Origin: Actinoplanes liguriensis | Lineage (GTDB): Bacteria > Actinomycetota > Actinomycetes > Mycobacteriales > Micromonosporaceae | DNA length: 5,985 bases | Assembly: GCA_000715855.1 (NCBI GenBank) | Contig: KL571316.1 | Span: forward strand, 5,788-11,772 | Direction: 5' to 3' | Part shown: positions 5,534-5,985 of the stretch, piece by piece | Position numbering within the stretch: the stretch's first letter is position 1 | How the letters are laid out: each line of letters opens with the position of its first letter | Program-made: the position numbers and the translations under genes | Notes under the pieces: model-generated | Seen by the model: only the letters and a program-made list of their open reading frames with translations | What the model was told of the DNA's origin: nothing | Database searches by the model: none

Positions 5534-5603
5534 GGGCGGTAGCAACACGCAGCCGCGCCGGAAAGTTCCCACCGGTGTGGCAGGACACAGTCTGCGCAGG
5601 TGG

Positions 5604-5985
5604 TCACGGCCGGAGCTCGCTGATCCAGTCGGGCAGGGGCTCGCACGCGCGCGACCAGTCGGCGGGCACCCCCTCCAAGCCGGTGCGGGCGCCGACGATC
5701 CCGCCCACGATCGCGCACGTCGTGTCGGAGTCGCCGCCGGGGCGGGCGGTCGCCCACAGCGCCTCCACCAGGTCGTCCAGGTGGGCCGCCGCACACCACA
5801 GCGCGAACGGCACCGTGTCCACCGCCGAGATCCGCTCGCCGCAGCCGACCATTCCGGCCACGTGACGGGGGTCGGCGGTGGACGCGATCCTGGTGACCCG
5901 CCGGAGCCGGGAGACGACCTCGCTGTCCGGCGTGCGGTCGGCGACGGCCGCGAGGAGGTCACCGGCCGGGATGCCGGTGACGGCC
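5604..5985 (-). CDS. ADP-ribosylglycohydrolase family protein, C-terminal fragment
   Basis: About 126 residues are visible; the gene begins beyond the right edge. The key feature is PGGDSDTT, the metal-binding signature of the DraG/ARH fold, followed by [13 protein letters not shown] and the closing segment with EPLPDWI. Before it, [17 protein letters not shown] is also typical. Such enzymes use a dinuclear magnesium centre to remove ADP-ribose from proteins or small molecules, although many bacterial members have unknown substrates. The aspartates of the visible motif are intact. A GTG at 5861 is internal: the same open frame continues upstream to the window edge with family-like sequence. 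No partner ADP-ribosyltransferase is visible. Confidence 0.9.
   Translation of the reverse strand, partial: AVTGIPAGDLLAAVADRTPDSEVVSRLRRVTRIASTADPRHVAGMVGCGERISAVDTVPFALWCAAAHLDDLVEALWATARPGGDSDTTCAIVGGIVGARTGLEGVPADWSRACEPLPDWISELRP

Noticed and set aside
5534..5962. Extension of the LLM oxidoreductase upstream to 5962.
   Set aside because: The extension is Arg/Pro/Ser-rich shadow sequence of the ADP-ribosylglycohydrolase frame; the conserved enzyme begins just after the ATG at 5533.

Overview
The window has very high G+C, with codons ending mostly in G or C, several genes lacking a Shine-Dalgarno sequence, and protein families typical of actinomycetes: a SigB/F/G-type sigma factor, PaaX regulator, LLM flavin oxidoreductase and GGDEF protein. 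It looks like a chromosomal segment of a filamentous actinobacterium. Micromonosporaceae (Actinoplanes-like) is my best guess, by inference only. There are no RNA genes, insertion sequences, CRISPR arrays or phage genes.

Layout from left to right. (1) The C-terminal end of a GGDEF diguanylate cyclase on the + strand runs in from the left edge and converges on a sigma factor gene. A perfect 13-bp-stem hairpin sits between them. (2) A minus-strand block, in transcription order, holds an NTF2-like/peroxiredoxin-like fusion protein, a small thioredoxin-fold protein that overlaps it by 4 nt (TGA/GTG), a PaaX-family repressor, and an alternative sigma factor of the SigB/SigF/SigG group. The sigma gene has its own candidate promoter that looks like a target of this same sigma class (GGTTTAC, 15 bp, GGGAAT). 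(3) A compact divergent intergenic region of about 97 bp carries two palindromes and candidate promoters facing both ways. It separates the redox gene pair from a stand-alone yajC gene on the + strand. (4) yajC overlaps, tail to tail by 43 bp, the 3' end of an unrecognised secreted protein with four cysteines. (5) An LLM-class flavin-dependent monooxygenase and the C-terminal part of an ADP-ribosylglycohydrolase, both on the minus strand, fill the right end.

The genes do not form one recognisable pathway. The best-supported functional unit is the coupled pair of thioredoxin-fold proteins (2173-3395). The downstream PaaX regulator and stress-type sigma factor could be partly co-transcribed with it, which would suit a redox or stress-response neighbourhood, but that is inference. 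I found no clear sign of a wholly new system. The most notable points are the domain fusion with its coupled partner, the apparent autoregulation of an orphan sigma factor, the palindrome-rich divergent promoter, and candidate leaderless transcripts.
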